Shown here: one piece after another, positions 17,439 through 25,069 of the stretch
Numbering within the stretch: the stretch's first letter is position 1
Layout: each line of letters begins with the position of its first letter
Source of the DNA: JAPLDA01 sp043783155
GTDB lineage: Bacteria > Bacteroidota > Bacteroidia > AKYH767-A > 2013-40CM-41-45
Direction of reading: 5' to 3'
Assembly: GCA_043783155.1 (NCBI GenBank)
Contig: JAYVZS010000065.1
Location: 7,735-71,734, forward strand
DNA: 64,000 nucleotides
Translations under genes and position numbers: made by a program
The notes under the pieces: model-generated
The model's input: the letters and a program-made list of their open reading frames with translations, nothing else
What the model was told of the DNA's origin: nothing
Database searches by the model: none

Positions 17439-19478
17439 CTATTTCAAAACATCTATACCAAGCACCTTCGAAATTTTCATTTTCACTTCTTCGAGTTCTT
17501 TGTGGTGTTCCATCAGGTGAATATATTCTTCGCCGCTTGAATGCGCTTCTTTAATTTTTTTTTGATTCTCCGTCAGCATCCTGATTACCTGTTTGTTCTT
17601 GAGATGATAGACTGATTTCTCAACACTGTCTTTTAGGTTTTTTTCTTCCAGTGGAACAAAAATCTGGTGCATCGCTTCCCAGTTTTCACTGAGCAAATAA
17701 ATCGGGCTTAATAATTCAACAGCAAGACTGCTGATCTCTGGGTTTTCATTCGTCAGAAAAATATCAGGATTAAATTCTCCGGAATCTTTTACAACACTTG
17801 CAATGTCAGTGAACATTCTCGCACAAACTGCATTTTCAATTCCGATGTTGTCGCGCTCTATTTCATCCACGATAAACCGGCACACTTTTACCGAAGTGGT
17901 AATGGTTTCTTTTTTTCCTGCATGATCAACGATACCCGTCTCTTCATAAAAATGCAATTCATGGTTGCCGAAGTTTAACAACAGCCGCATAATTTCACGC
18001 TCCTGGGATTCTGTTCCACCGTCGTGCAACGGCTGCTCAACCTTCAATACATCGGGAAGCAATTCATCAATGTCGTCGCGCGGCATTTCCTTTTTCAGCT
18101 GCGCCCGACGAATTTTATTCAACTCCGTCAGTAACACCTGTTCGTCAATGTCCATCAGTGAACTGCAATGCTTCACATACGTAGCACGGATAATCTGGTC
18201 AGGAATTTTCGCGATGGTTTCAACAACTTCACGGATCAATCCGGCTTTACGCACAGGATCATTCTTAACTTCATTCAGCAACAAACCTGTTTTGAAAACC
18301 ACAAAATCCTTCGCGTTGTTCGCGATGAAATCGAGCACTTCACTGCTGCTGTGTTTCCGTGAATATGAATCGGGATCGTCGCCGTCGGGAAAGAGAACCA
18401 CTTTTACATTCAATCCTTCTTCGAGTACCAAATCAATTCCACGCAACGACGCTTTGATTCCCGCGGGATCACCGTCATATAAAATGGTAATGTTCTTCGT
18501 GTAGCGGCCGATCAACCGGATTTGTTCAACGGTAAGCGCCGTGCCGGAAGAGGCGGCAACATTTTCAATGCCCGACTGGTGAAGCGATATCACATCCGTA
18601 TATCCTTCTACCAAATAACAATTGTCATGTTTAATGATGGCATTCTTCGCGAAGAAAATTCCGTACAACACATTGCTCTTGTGATATACTTCCGACTCGG
18701 GCGAATTGATGTACTTCGCTGCCTTGTCATCTTTCTTTAGAATCCGTCCGCCGAAAGCAATCACTCTTCCACTCAGGTTTTGAATCGGAAACATGACGCG
18801 GCCCCGGAAGCGATCAAGATACCTCACCCCAACCCTCTCTCCCGCTTTCATCGGGATAGACTCCGGAGAGAGGGTGCTGTCTCCGGAGGTAGATGAAGTT
18901 TGTTCTGTTTTCTCAATTGCCAATCCCGTTTTCACGAGAAACTCCTTTTGAAAACCATTTGCTAAAGCGGCCTTTACAAAAGCCTCCCATTCACCGAGAG
19001 AATAACCGAGTTGAAATTTCTGAATGATCTCGTTATTGAATCCACGTTCTTTAAAATAAGACAGTCCAATCGCTTTGCCTTCTTCACTTTCTAAAAGTTG
19101 TTCTGAAAAATATTTTTGCGCAAAGGCATTCAACACGAGCATACTCTCTTTCTCATCGCGCAGCATCGTTTGTTCGGGCGATACCTTCTCCTCCTCTATC
19201 TCGATATTATATTTTTTCGCGATGTAACGCAAAGCTTCAGGGTAGGTAACGTGCTCGTGCTCCATGATAAAATTCACGGCCGTTCCTCCTTTGCCGCATC
19301 CGAAACATTTAAAAATATTTCGTGCCGGATTTACATTGAACGATGGCGTTTTCTCATTGTGAAAAGGACACAAGCCAAGCAAATTCACTCCGCGCTTTTT
19401 AAGCGACACAAAATCACCCACCACTTCTTCGATGCGTGCCGTTTCAAATATTTTATCAATTGTACTCTTGTTAATCAT
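17439..19478 (-). CDS. dnaG: DNA primase
   Basis: A 679-residue DnaG, which makes RNA primers for DNA replication. The N-terminal CHC2 zinc finger is intact (LCPFHNEKTPSFNV ... FKCFGCGKGG). The catalytic core has the YDRFRGR-type motif (here YLDRFRGRVMFPIQN), then TOPRIM with LVEGYTDVISLHQSG and ILYDGDPAGIKASLRG, followed by a helicase-interaction C-terminus. Between about residues 193 and 220 an extra stretch (containing TSGDSTLSPESIPMKAGERV) is encoded by a palindromic repeat core that is otherwise intergenic (18821-18878). The ATG overlaps the stop of the upstream hydrolase gene by 3 bases, so the two are probably cotranscribed. Confidence 0.97.
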   Translation of the reverse strand: MINKSTIDKIFETARIEEVVGDFVSLKKRGVNLLGLCPFHNEKTPSFNVNPARNIFKCFGCGKGGTAVNFIMEHEHVTYPEALRYIAKKYNIEIEEEKVSPEQTMLRDEKESMLVLNAFAQKYFSEQLLESEEGKAIGLSYFKERGFNNEIIQKFQLGYSLGEWEAFVKAALANGFQKEFLVKTGLAIEKTEQTSSTSGDSTLSPESIPMKAGERVGVRYLDRFRGRVMFPIQNLSGRVIAFGGRILKKDDKAAKYINSPESEVYHKSNVLYGIFFAKNAIIKHDNCYLVEGYTDVISLHQSGIENVAASSGTALTVEQIRLIGRYTKNITILYDGDPAGIKASLRGIDLVLEEGLNVKVVLFPDGDDPDSYSRKHSSSEVLDFIANNAKDFVVFKTGLLLNEVKNDPVRKAGLIREVVETIAKIPDQIIRATYVKHCSSLMDIDEQVLLTELNKIRRAQLKKEMPRDDIDELLPDVLKVEQPLHDGGTESQEREIMRLLLNFGNHELHFYEETGIVDHAGKKETITTSVKVCRFIVDEIERDNIGIENAVCARMFTDIASVVKDSGEFNPDIFLTNENPEISSLAVELLSPIYLLSENWEAMHQIFVPLEEKNLKDSVEKSVYHLKNKQVIRMLTENQKKIKEAHSSGEEYIHLMEHHKELEEVKMKISKVLGIDVLK
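18821..18878. repeat. Palindromic repeat core inside dnaG
   Basis: The plus strand reads ACCTCACCCCAACCCTCTCT, a spacer, then CCGGAGAGAGGGTGCTG, forming CTCTCTCC/GGAGAGAG arms. The first 19 bases match the complement of the palindromic core in MITE A (20821-20852). It is translated in frame as an extra loop between the primase N-terminal core and the conserved DRFRGR motif. Confidence 0.7.
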
Positions 19479-20479
19479 TGCAATGCTAATTTTTTATACC
19501 GCGTGTCCCTGGGTTTTTTCGGAACTGCATTCGCGATAAACTGGGCAATGGTATTGTAATATTCTTCCCCGCCTGTTTGTTCAATGTTATCATGTCCGGC
19601 TTTCTTCACCAAAATTAAATTTTTTTCTTTTGCTCCCGACGAGTCATACACAGCATAGGTTTCGATTGGCTGGATAATTTCATCATTGTCACCGCAAATA
19701 AACAGACTCGGAATTTTTACATACTTGATCACCTCCGACAGGTTCAGTTCTGTCAGTTCATATTGAAGTCGTTTTTCCAACGCCCTTTCTAGCACAGGAT
19801 GAAAAATAAAACTCATCTTGCCCCATTTTCTTTTTGAATACTGGCTGACATAGGCCGAGAAATCGCTGAAGGGACTTTGTGAAATCAATGCAGAAAATCG
19901 TTCGTCGATACTTGCTGCCTGTATCACAATAGCCGCTCCCATTCCCGATCCGAAAACAGCAATGTGGTTCGTACTCTTTTTTTTCAGTAAGCTGTCGACA
20001 ATGTTTTTGAAATCAGATACTGCGGCCATGCCCGGAGAAAACTCAGTGCCGTCACTGTTCCCATGTGCGCGCATGTCAATCGCGCATATATTCAAACCCC
20101 TGTCGTTCATCTGCTTCATCATGTTCAGGTAATTAATTTTACTTTGACTGAGATCATGAATAATGAGCAATGTATTCGCTTCTTCGTCACCGTTCGCAAT
20201 GTACCAGCCACGAAGAATAAGTCCGTCTGCTGTCTGTACATCAAACTTTTCGTACTTCATTCCGAGTGATGATGGATTGAAAAGAACGGGTAGTGCTTTT
20301 CCCAGAGAATCGTGAGAAGCTGTCCTGGTGGCCCGCTCAGACTCATACTTCACATACAACGAATCGACCCTGACAGGATAAATCAGATCAGGCGCAACGA
20401 AGAATGTGCTTGCAAAAATAAATGCAGCGATGAGAAGAAGCAGGGATGCAACAGAATAAAAAAATTTGTTCAACGTCAT
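19475..20479 (-). CDS. Alpha/beta-hydrolase fold protein with atypical nucleophile elbow
   Basis: A 334-residue protein with an N-terminal membrane anchor or signal (FFYSVASLLLLIAAFIFAST) and an alpha/beta-hydrolase domain (about 70-325): oxyanion region LLIIHDLSQSK, then IDMRAHGNSDG, elbow VFGSGMGAAIV (about 175-185), acid loop FICGDNDEIIQP and His in KKAGHDN. The elbow normally reads GxSxG; here it is GSGMG, so glycine occupies the nucleophile place and serine is one residue early. Asp and His are kept. It may be inactive, or use the shifted serine. It is the first gene of a probable two-gene unit with dnaG, with which it has no obvious functional link. Confidence 0.85.
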   Translation of the reverse strand: MTLNKFFYSVASLLLLIAAFIFASTFFVAPDLIYPVRVDSLYVKYESERATRTASHDSLGKALPVLFNPSSLGMKYEKFDVQTADGLILRGWYIANGDEEANTLLIIHDLSQSKINYLNMMKQMNDRGLNICAIDMRAHGNSDGTEFSPGMAAVSDFKNIVDSLLKKKSTNHIAVFGSGMGAAIVIQAASIDERFSALISQSPFSDFSAYVSQYSKRKWGKMSFIFHPVLERALEKRLQYELTELNLSEVIKYVKIPSLFICGDNDEIIQPIETYAVYDSSGAKEKNLILVKKAGHDNIEQTGGEEYYNTIAQFIANAVPKKPRDTRYKKLALQ

Positions 20480-20496
20480 GATTTGGCGAATAATCG

Positions 20497-20626
20497 GTAG
20501 TGTCTCAGTTTGATGTTTGTATGATTACGTTATGCCTGTAGCGAATTACGAATTAATACGAATGTACGAATACGCGAATTGATATTCTCAGCGTGAAATA
20601 TTTCGCTACTTAAACTGAGTCACTAC
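20497..20626. mobile_element. MITE-like element B with exact 8-base target duplication
   Basis: The left end GTAGTGTCTCAGTTT and the complement of the right end AAACTGAGTCACTAC match at 14 of 15 positions. GAATAATC occurs directly on both sides (20488-20495 and 20628-20635), one base away from each end, as expected for a transposition target duplication. The interior has no ORF. The termini resemble those of the 9689-9980 element, while the interiors differ. Confidence 0.75.
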
Positions 20627-20719
20627 AGAATAATCCCCCGGAGAATAAAAGTAGTATTTTTTTTTAAGATGGTGGGTATTTGCACCAGGCACGGGCTTAA
20701 ACCGCTTTTGTTAGAAATA

Positions 20720-21005
20720 AATTATCAAAAAACAATTGATCAAAAAATTTTAAATTTTATAACTACTGTCCGACAAAAAAGATACTCACCTCTTGAAACA
20801 TCTATCGATAGCAGGGATTAGCCCCTCTCCCTCGGAGAGGGTTGGGGTGAGGTCAATAAGGCAGAAACCAATGGTGACGGCATATTCAAAGCGACAAAAA
20901 ATATTCCCCGGACAATAGTGAAATTTTATAATTTCAAATTCCTTGCTTTGAAGAAAATGATAATTATTGATTCGATTTTATTTGATCAATTGTTATTTGA
21001 TAATT
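20720..21005. repeat. 28-base inverted repeat pair enclosing MITE A copy 2
   Basis: The left arm 20720-20747 (starts AATTATCAAAAAACAATTGA) and the right arm 20978-21005 (complement starts AATTATCAAATAACAATTGA) agree at 26 of 28 positions. They could pair into a long stem. The enclosed sequence is MITE A plus AT-rich flanks. Without the MITE the arms would be about 70 bases apart. Confidence 0.7.
20762..20920. mobile_element. MITE-like element A, copy 2
   Basis: A 159-base near-identical copy of 17063-17223 in the same orientation. AAATTTTATA is repeated directly at both borders (20752-20761 and 20921-20930), a 10-base target duplication. Ends read ACTACTGTCCGAC and CCGGACAATAGTG. The interior contains the CCCCTCTCCCTCGGAGAGGG palindrome followed by TTGGGGTGAGG. 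A duplication of about 10 bases fits mobilisation by an IS4-group-like transposase, which is inference. Confidence 0.85.
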
Positions 21006-21039
21006 GGTCATTCGTTATGACCGCTGGTCATTAAAACTT

Positions 21040-22023
21040 TCAATTCTCCCTCTCAATGGTAAACTTCACCAGGTCTTTTAATTTTTCCTTATAAATCCCT
21101 TCATCAAAATCATTTAAAATGGTAAACGCTTTTTGTTCGTACTCTTTCATTCTGCTCACGGCATATTCAATGCCTCCGTTTTGTTTTACGAAAGCGATGA
21201 CTTCTTTCACTTTTGCATCTTCTGTGTTGTGATTTTTTATGATGTTGACGACGTGACGCTTCACGCTTCGATCCGCTTTGCTCAACGTATAAATCAGCGG
21301 CAACGTCATTTTACTTTCCTTGATGTCGATGCCGGTTGGTTTCCCGATGATGCCATCGGGACCATAATCGAACAGGTCGTCTTTGATCTGGAAAGCGATG
21401 CCGATGCATTCTCCGAAAGCATGCATGCGTTGTACAACCTCTTCGTTGGCTCCCGCTGAAGCGGCTCCGCAGGCGCAACATGAAGCAATAAGAGAAGCCG
21501 TTTTCTGTCGGATGATTTCAAAATAAATATCTTCCTTGATGTCGAGGCGGCGCGCCTTTTCAATCTGCAGCAATTCTCCTTCGCTCATCACTTTCACCGC
21601 TTCGCTTACAATTTTCAGCAGGTTGTGGTCATTGTTTTCAACTGATAACAAGAGCCCTTTGCTCAACAAATAATCTCCGACCAGCACAGCAATTTTATTT
21701 TTCCACAGCGCGTTCAATGAAAAGAAACCCCGGCGTTCATTTGAATCATCTACTACATCATCGTGAACAAGTGTGGCTGTATGGAGCAATTCAATCAATG
21801 CGGCAGCGCGGTAGCTGGCTTCGGAAATTCCTCCGCACATGCCTGAAGAAAGAAACACGAACATCGGCCGCATCTGTTTTCCCTTTCGTTTCACGATGTA
21901 ATGCGTGATACGGTCAAGCAGCGGCACGGAACTTTTCATGGAAGCCCTGAACTTTTTTTCAAAGTCATCCATCACCAAAGCAATGGGTGCTTTGATTTCG
22001 TCCAGTGTAAGTATTTTACTCAT
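21040..22023 (-). CDS. Polyprenyl diphosphate synthase (long-chain trans-prenyltransferase)
   Basis: A 327-residue cytoplasmic enzyme that extends farnesyl or geranylgeranyl diphosphate with isopentenyl diphosphate to make the quinone side chain (octaprenyl-type family). Both Asp-rich motifs are present: TLVHDDVVDDSNERRG (first) and FQIKDDLFDYGPD (second), plus the GKQMRP substrate-binding motif near residue 54. Residues just before the first motif (LLHTATLVH) are small rather than aromatic, which in this family allows long products. Length is typical. It is transcribed alone on the minus strand, divergent from the following glycosyltransferase. Confidence 0.93.
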   Translation of the reverse strand: MSKILTLDEIKAPIALVMDDFEKKFRASMKSSVPLLDRITHYIVKRKGKQMRPMFVFLSSGMCGGISEASYRAAALIELLHTATLVHDDVVDDSNERRGFFSLNALWKNKIAVLVGDYLLSKGLLLSVENNDHNLLKIVSEAVKVMSEGELLQIEKARRLDIKEDIYFEIIRQKTASLIASCCACGAASAGANEEVVQRMHAFGECIGIAFQIKDDLFDYGPDGIIGKPTGIDIKESKMTLPLIYTLSKADRSVKRHVVNIIKNHNTEDAKVKEVIAFVKQNGGIEYAVSRMKEYEQKAFTILNDFDEGIYKEKLKDLVKFTIEREN

Positions 22024-22269
22024 TTCGCCTGTCTGCCGGTTGGCAGGGAGTGCGAAAGTAGGGGAAAAAATTGTATCGGGATGTAATGTTTGTCAGTTGA
22101 AAATAATTTCGACTACTTAAACAGAGACTTCAAAATGTCGTGGCATCGAACTTTTCCCTACGAATATAATTTTGTAAGTTTGATTTCTGGCAACCTCTAT
22201 TCATATCATCCTTGGAATGATTTATACTTATTATTGCAAAGGCAACTTGTACACCTTAATGCGTGTTAA

Positions 22270-23766
22270 ATGAACAATCTTTTCTTTGGAATATTGACAA
22301 TTACTTTTTGCGCAATCGGATATTTCTTTTCCTGGAAATATCAGGCAAAGGATAATTTTAAAATTGCTGTCCTGCTGTTGCTTCTTTGCGGATTTGCTCT
22401 TCGTCTTTTTACTTCAACCGATTTCTTTCTTCACGTATGGGATGAAAGATACCACGCCCTTGTTGCAAAAAATCTTATTGGACATCCGATGACCCCAACA
22501 CTTTACAATGATTCATTTCTTCCGCATGATGTAAAGAGTTGGACTGCCGGCTATGTCTGGCTTCACAAACAACCGTTACCATTATGGTCAATGGCTTTCA
22601 GCATGTGGGTATTTGGCACGAATGAAATTGCCTTGCGTCTTCCTTCAATTCTTCTCAGTACCATTGGAATAGGTCTTACTTTTCTTATCGGCAGTTATTT
22701 TTTCAATAAAAAAATCGGATACCTCGCTGCTTTTTTTTATTCTATCAACGGATTGATTATAGAATTAACCGCCGGAAGAGTTGCAACAGATCATATCGAT
22801 ATTTTCTTTTTATTCTTTATTGAACTCGCGATTCTCTTCACCATACTGTTTTCACTAAAAAGAAAAACAATTTACAATGTGATGACAGGGATTTGCATTG
22901 GGGCAGCCATTTTATCAAAGTGGTTACCTGCGTTAATTGTCTTGCCCATCTGGTTGTTGATTGTAATTGATTCAGGAAATTTTAAAACCCGTTCCATCAT
23001 TTTACAATCTATCATTTTACTATTCACCATGATGGCCATTTTCCTGCCGTGGCAGATTTATACATTCAAAGTATTTCCTGTTGAGGCGAATTTTGAAGCA
23101 AGCTTTAATATTAAACATATTACTGAGGTGCTTGAGGGTCAAACCGGCCCCTGCTATTATTATCTTGATAAAATAAGAATCAATTATGGTGAACTGATTT
23201 ATCTGCCATTGCTTTGGTTTCTTTGGAAGACAATGAAAGACAAAAAAAACTATAAACGAATCGCAATATCTATTTGGTTCCTGATTCCTTTTTTTTTCTT
23301 CTCATTCGCAAAAACAAAAATGCAGGGATATATTCTCTTTACATCACCGGCATTATTTATCATGTCTTCCGAATTTTGGTATATGCTCGCTGATTCCAAA
23401 AAGCAACTCAGCTCAAAATGGATTTTCAATTTGATTTTAATATTGCTGATTGCATTACCCGTCAGATATTCCATCGAACGAATTAAGCCTTTTGAAAAAA
23501 CCGACAGGAATCCACAATGGGTATCGGATCTGAAAAAACTAAATGAAAAAAAATATTTGAAAGGTGTATTATTTAATTATCCAAAACCAATCGAAGCAAT
23601 GTTTTATACTAATCTTACCGTTTATCCTGACTTACCTGACAATGTATTGGTGGATAAATTACAGCAAGCAGGATACTACATTCTTCTTAATGACAATCCC
23701 AATGCACCTAAAGATATTTCTACCCTCAAATGTTCTGAACATCTGCACTTAAGTGTGCCGAATTGA
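22270..23766 (+). CDS. GT-C fold glycosyltransferase, family 39-like
   Basis: A 498-residue integral membrane protein with about ten hydrophobic spans. The first periplasmic loop has the acidic DE motif (FLHVWDERYHALVAKNLIGHP, near residue 58) typical of ArnT/PMT-type enzymes that use polyprenyl-phosphate sugars. The motif AGRVATDHIDIFFLFFIELA is also characteristic. A short C-terminal periplasmic domain (about 420-498) follows. Acceptor and sugar are unknown. The stop is 3 bases before the next ATG, so it is probably cotranscribed with the GH16 gene. Confidence 0.88.
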   Translation: MNNLFFGILTITFCAIGYFFSWKYQAKDNFKIAVLLLLLCGFALRLFTSTDFFLHVWDERYHALVAKNLIGHPMTPTLYNDSFLPHDVKSWTAGYVWLHKQPLPLWSMAFSMWVFGTNEIALRLPSILLSTIGIGLTFLIGSYFFNKKIGYLAAFFYSINGLIIELTAGRVATDHIDIFFLFFIELAILFTILFSLKRKTIYNVMTGICIGAAILSKWLPALIVLPIWLLIVIDSGNFKTRSIILQSIILLFTMMAIFLPWQIYTFKVFPVEANFEASFNIKHITEVLEGQTGPCYYYLDKIRINYGELIYLPLLWFLWKTMKDKKNYKRIAISIWFLIPFFFFSFAKTKMQGYILFTSPALFIMSSEFWYMLADSKKQLSSKWIFNLILILLIALPVRYSIERIKPFEKTDRNPQWVSDLKKLNEKKYLKGVLFNYPKPIEAMFYTNLTVYPDLPDNVLVDKLQQAGYYILLNDNPNAPKDISTLKCSEHLHLSVPN

Positions 23767-23769
23767 TCC

Positions 23770-24966
23770 ATGAAAAAAATTTCAATTTTATTTTTTTTTA
23801 ACCTGTGTATAGTAAAAACTATTTTTTCACAATACAATAATTGTTATTTAGATCATGTGAGAATGTCGGGCAATGAAATTCCTCCCTGCAGTTATGAGTA
23901 TACCCGGGAATTTGAAGATGACTTTGATGCCGATTCACTGGATTTAACTAAATGGAAATTGCAGGATTTTGGCCAGGGAGAAACAAACGGATCCGATAAA
24001 GAAGGATATTACTCGTTGGATAATATTTCCCTGTTAAAAGAATCCGGAATTTCTTTCTGTCGTGTCACAGCAAAAAAAGAAACTGTTATCAGGCGAGCTG
24101 TGTCATGGAAGCCGGATAATGAAATTCTCGAAGACGGTCTTCCCAATCGAAGAACCTTCTATTATACTTCATCCAACATTTGGTCACAAGATGAATACTT
24201 ATACGGCAAATACGAAATGCGATGCCGAATGCCTGGTGGCAAAGGATTTTGGCCCGCGTTCTGGATGTTTGGCGGTTCTCCTTGGAATGAAATCGATGTG
24301 TTTGATAATTATGGGGGAATAACAAAGTTGGAAACCAGCATTGGATATGGCGAGAAGCCTCACCACAATGGTTGTCCACAGGAATATTCGAATTTTGATT
24401 TTTCAACCTGGCATACTTTCACGTGCTTTTTTACTCCGGCTAAAATCGGATGGTTCATTGATCATACCCTCGTAAGAGTAAGTAATCGGTATTACTTCAA
24501 TACTGATCCGGAGCCCATTTCCTGTGAGAGCGCAGGTGCGAATGGAAATTATTATGAACTACAGGCATATCCCCGAGGAAAAATGCATATTGTTTTTGGT
24601 CTGCAAATAGGTTCGGGCAATGGGCCCTGTGAAGCACCGGATGGTCAAACACAATTTCCTGCTGCATTTGATATTGACTACATAAAATTTTTCCGCCAGG
24701 AAGCCCGATCTTCATTTTGCGATGATGTTTCTATTTCATTGTTTCCAAATCCAACATCGGGTTTATTCGAGATAAAATTTGACAATAACGATAGTTCCTG
24801 TAAAGCAATTTTTGTTTCTGACATGATTGGCAAATCGGTTTGGCAAAAAATAAATACAACAGAATCCTCCTTTACGATTGATCTTTCTCATTACCCCAGC
24901 GGCGTATACATCATTAAAATAATGTTTAAAGACTGCGTAGTAGTGAAAAATCTGGTTTATTTTTAA
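23770..24966 (+). CDS. Family 16 glycoside hydrolase-like protein with T9SS tail
   Basis: A 398-residue secreted protein: signal peptide (ISILFFFNLCIVKTIFSQ), a GH16 laminarinase-like jelly roll (about 45-310) and a T9SS sorting tail (SLFPNPTSGLFEI ... GVYIIKIMF). Family landmarks are present: YGKYEMRCRMPGGKGFWPAFW, WHTFTCFFTPAKIGWFIDH and FDIDYIKFF. The active-site strand reads NEIDVFDNYG. In GH16 the signature is ExDxxE or ExDxE, with the first Glu as nucleophile and the last as acid/base; here the last is Asp (D179; others E174 and D176). It may therefore be a weak or non-catalytic beta-glucan-binding protein. It follows the GT-C gene by 3 bases. Confidence 0.9.
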   Translation: MKKISILFFFNLCIVKTIFSQYNNCYLDHVRMSGNEIPPCSYEYTREFEDDFDADSLDLTKWKLQDFGQGETNGSDKEGYYSLDNISLLKESGISFCRVTAKKETVIRRAVSWKPDNEILEDGLPNRRTFYYTSSNIWSQDEYLYGKYEMRCRMPGGKGFWPAFWMFGGSPWNEIDVFDNYGGITKLETSIGYGEKPHHNGCPQEYSNFDFSTWHTFTCFFTPAKIGWFIDHTLVRVSNRYYFNTDPEPISCESAGANGNYYELQAYPRGKMHIVFGLQIGSGNGPCEAPDGQTQFPAAFDIDYIKFFRQEARSSFCDDVSISLFPNPTSGLFEIKFDNNDSSCKAIFVSDMIGKSVWQKINTTESSFTIDLSHYPSGVYIIKIMFKDCVVVKNLVYF

Positions 24967-25026
24967 TTCCATGTTTGTCAATAAGAACCGACGGCTGAAA
25001 TAATTTTTTTCTTTCCCAATGTTTTT

Positions 25027-25034
25027 TATCTTTG
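25027..25034 (+). promoter_or_regulatory. Putative -7 box TATCTTTG
   Basis: TATCTTTG matches the Bacteroidota -7 consensus TAnnTTTG, 35 bases before the ATG at 25070. No good -33 TTTG lies at the usual spacing, so support is moderate. Confidence 0.5.
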
Positions 25035-25069
25035 ATTATTCCCGTCACCCCGTCCAACACTAAAACCTT

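Larger units (their letters stand above)
20480..21039. other. Intergenic region packed with nested inverted-repeat elements
   Basis: This stretch holds three things: a 130-base element with GTAGTGTCTCAG ends (20497-20626) flanked by an exact 8-base duplication, a 28-base inverted repeat pair (20720-20747 and 20978-21005), and MITE A copy 2 (20762-20920) lying inside that pair. No gene is supported. Confidence 0.7.
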
